This document shows, in pieces, positions 6,558 through 6,715 of a stretch of DNA of 6,715 nt. A program made the translations under genes and the position numbers. The notes under the pieces were generated by a model. The model did no database searches. It worked only from the letters and a program-made list of their open reading frames with translations, and had not been told where the DNA came from. Numbering within the stretch: the stretch's first letter is position 1; each line of letters opens with the position of its first letter. The DNA comes from an uncultured Eubacteriales bacterium (GTDB taxonomy: Bacteria > Bacillota_A > Clostridia > Christensenellales > Aristaeellaceae), in the NCBI GenBank assembly GCA_902775835.1, contig CACYNZ010000205.1:1-6715 (forward strand), given 5' to 3'.

Positions 6558-6715
6558 ATGAACACGCATGTAAAATCCAAAGGCTTTGCCCAGATCAATA
6601 TCGTGGTCCGTGACATTGAAACCGCCGCACAGAAATGGGCTGACCTGCTCGGTGTGCCGGTTCCGGAAATCCATCTGAACCATCTCGAGGGCGGGGAAAA
6701 CTATACCTATCACGG
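6558..6715 (+). CDS. VOC superfamily (glyoxalase / bleomycin-resistance fold) protein, N-terminal part
   Basis: Only 52 codons are present before the window ends. After MNTHVKSKGF, the segment AQINIVVRDIETAAQKWADLLG (11-32) is the classic first beta-alpha element of a VOC module: a beta strand ending in V-x-D, then a helix with a W-x-x-L-L-G turn. VOC proteins include glyoxalase I, methylmalonyl-CoA epimerase, extradiol dioxygenases and antibiotic-binding proteins. The position usually holding the first metal-binding His appears to be Gln12 here (Gln serves as a ligand in some glyoxalases), but the other ligands lie outside the window, so activity cannot be assigned. It follows the propeller gene by 17 bases and is probably co-transcribed. 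Confidence 0.75.
   Translation, partial: MNTHVKSKGFAQINIVVRDIETAAQKWADLLGVPVPEIHLNHLEGGENYTYH

Noticed and set aside
1..6715. Search for CRISPR repeats, IS ends, tRNA genes or attachment sites
   Set aside because: No regularly spaced direct repeats, no transposase-like frame, no long terminal inverted repeats and no cloverleaf-forming segment were seen by eye.

Overview
The window reads left to right on the + strand and looks like chromosomal DNA from a GC-rich member of the Firmicutes, most likely class Clostridia. The main argument is gene order: the end of glmU, then prs, pth and mfd, all co-directional and tightly spaced, which is a conserved Firmicutes cluster. The proteins also resemble Firmicutes homologues. 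The SD sequences of prs and the propeller gene are strong and purine-rich. In Bacillus, ctc lies between prs and pth, and fin/yabK lies between pth and mfd; both are absent here, which fits the compact clostridial arrangement. I cannot name the genus.

Region 1 (1-5336) is a housekeeping operon. It holds the last 29 codons of glmU (UDP-GlcNAc synthesis), prs (PRPP synthetase), pth (peptidyl-tRNA hydrolase, starting one base after the prs stop with no visible SD) and mfd (transcription-repair coupling factor, 1221 aa). Together they supply cell-wall and nucleotide precursors, recycle stalled peptidyl-tRNAs and clear stalled RNA polymerase. A strong intrinsic terminator follows mfd at about 5365-5404.

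Region 2 (5337-5640) is a 304-base intergenic stretch. It contains that terminator, a weaker hairpin with a T-run, a plausible sigma-A promoter and two overlapping 10-bp palindromes just before a strong SD.

Region 3 (5641-6715) is a second transcription unit: a cytoplasmic TolB-like/PD40 beta-propeller protein of unknown function, then after 17 bases the start of a VOC (glyoxalase/bleomycin-resistance fold) protein cut by the window end.

I see no mobile element, CRISPR array, tRNA, rRNA or clear novel system. The least ordinary points are the orphan propeller-VOC pair with its palindromic leader, the stop-start prs/pth junction, the extra segments in Mfd, and a marked change in codon use and strand composition along the operon.
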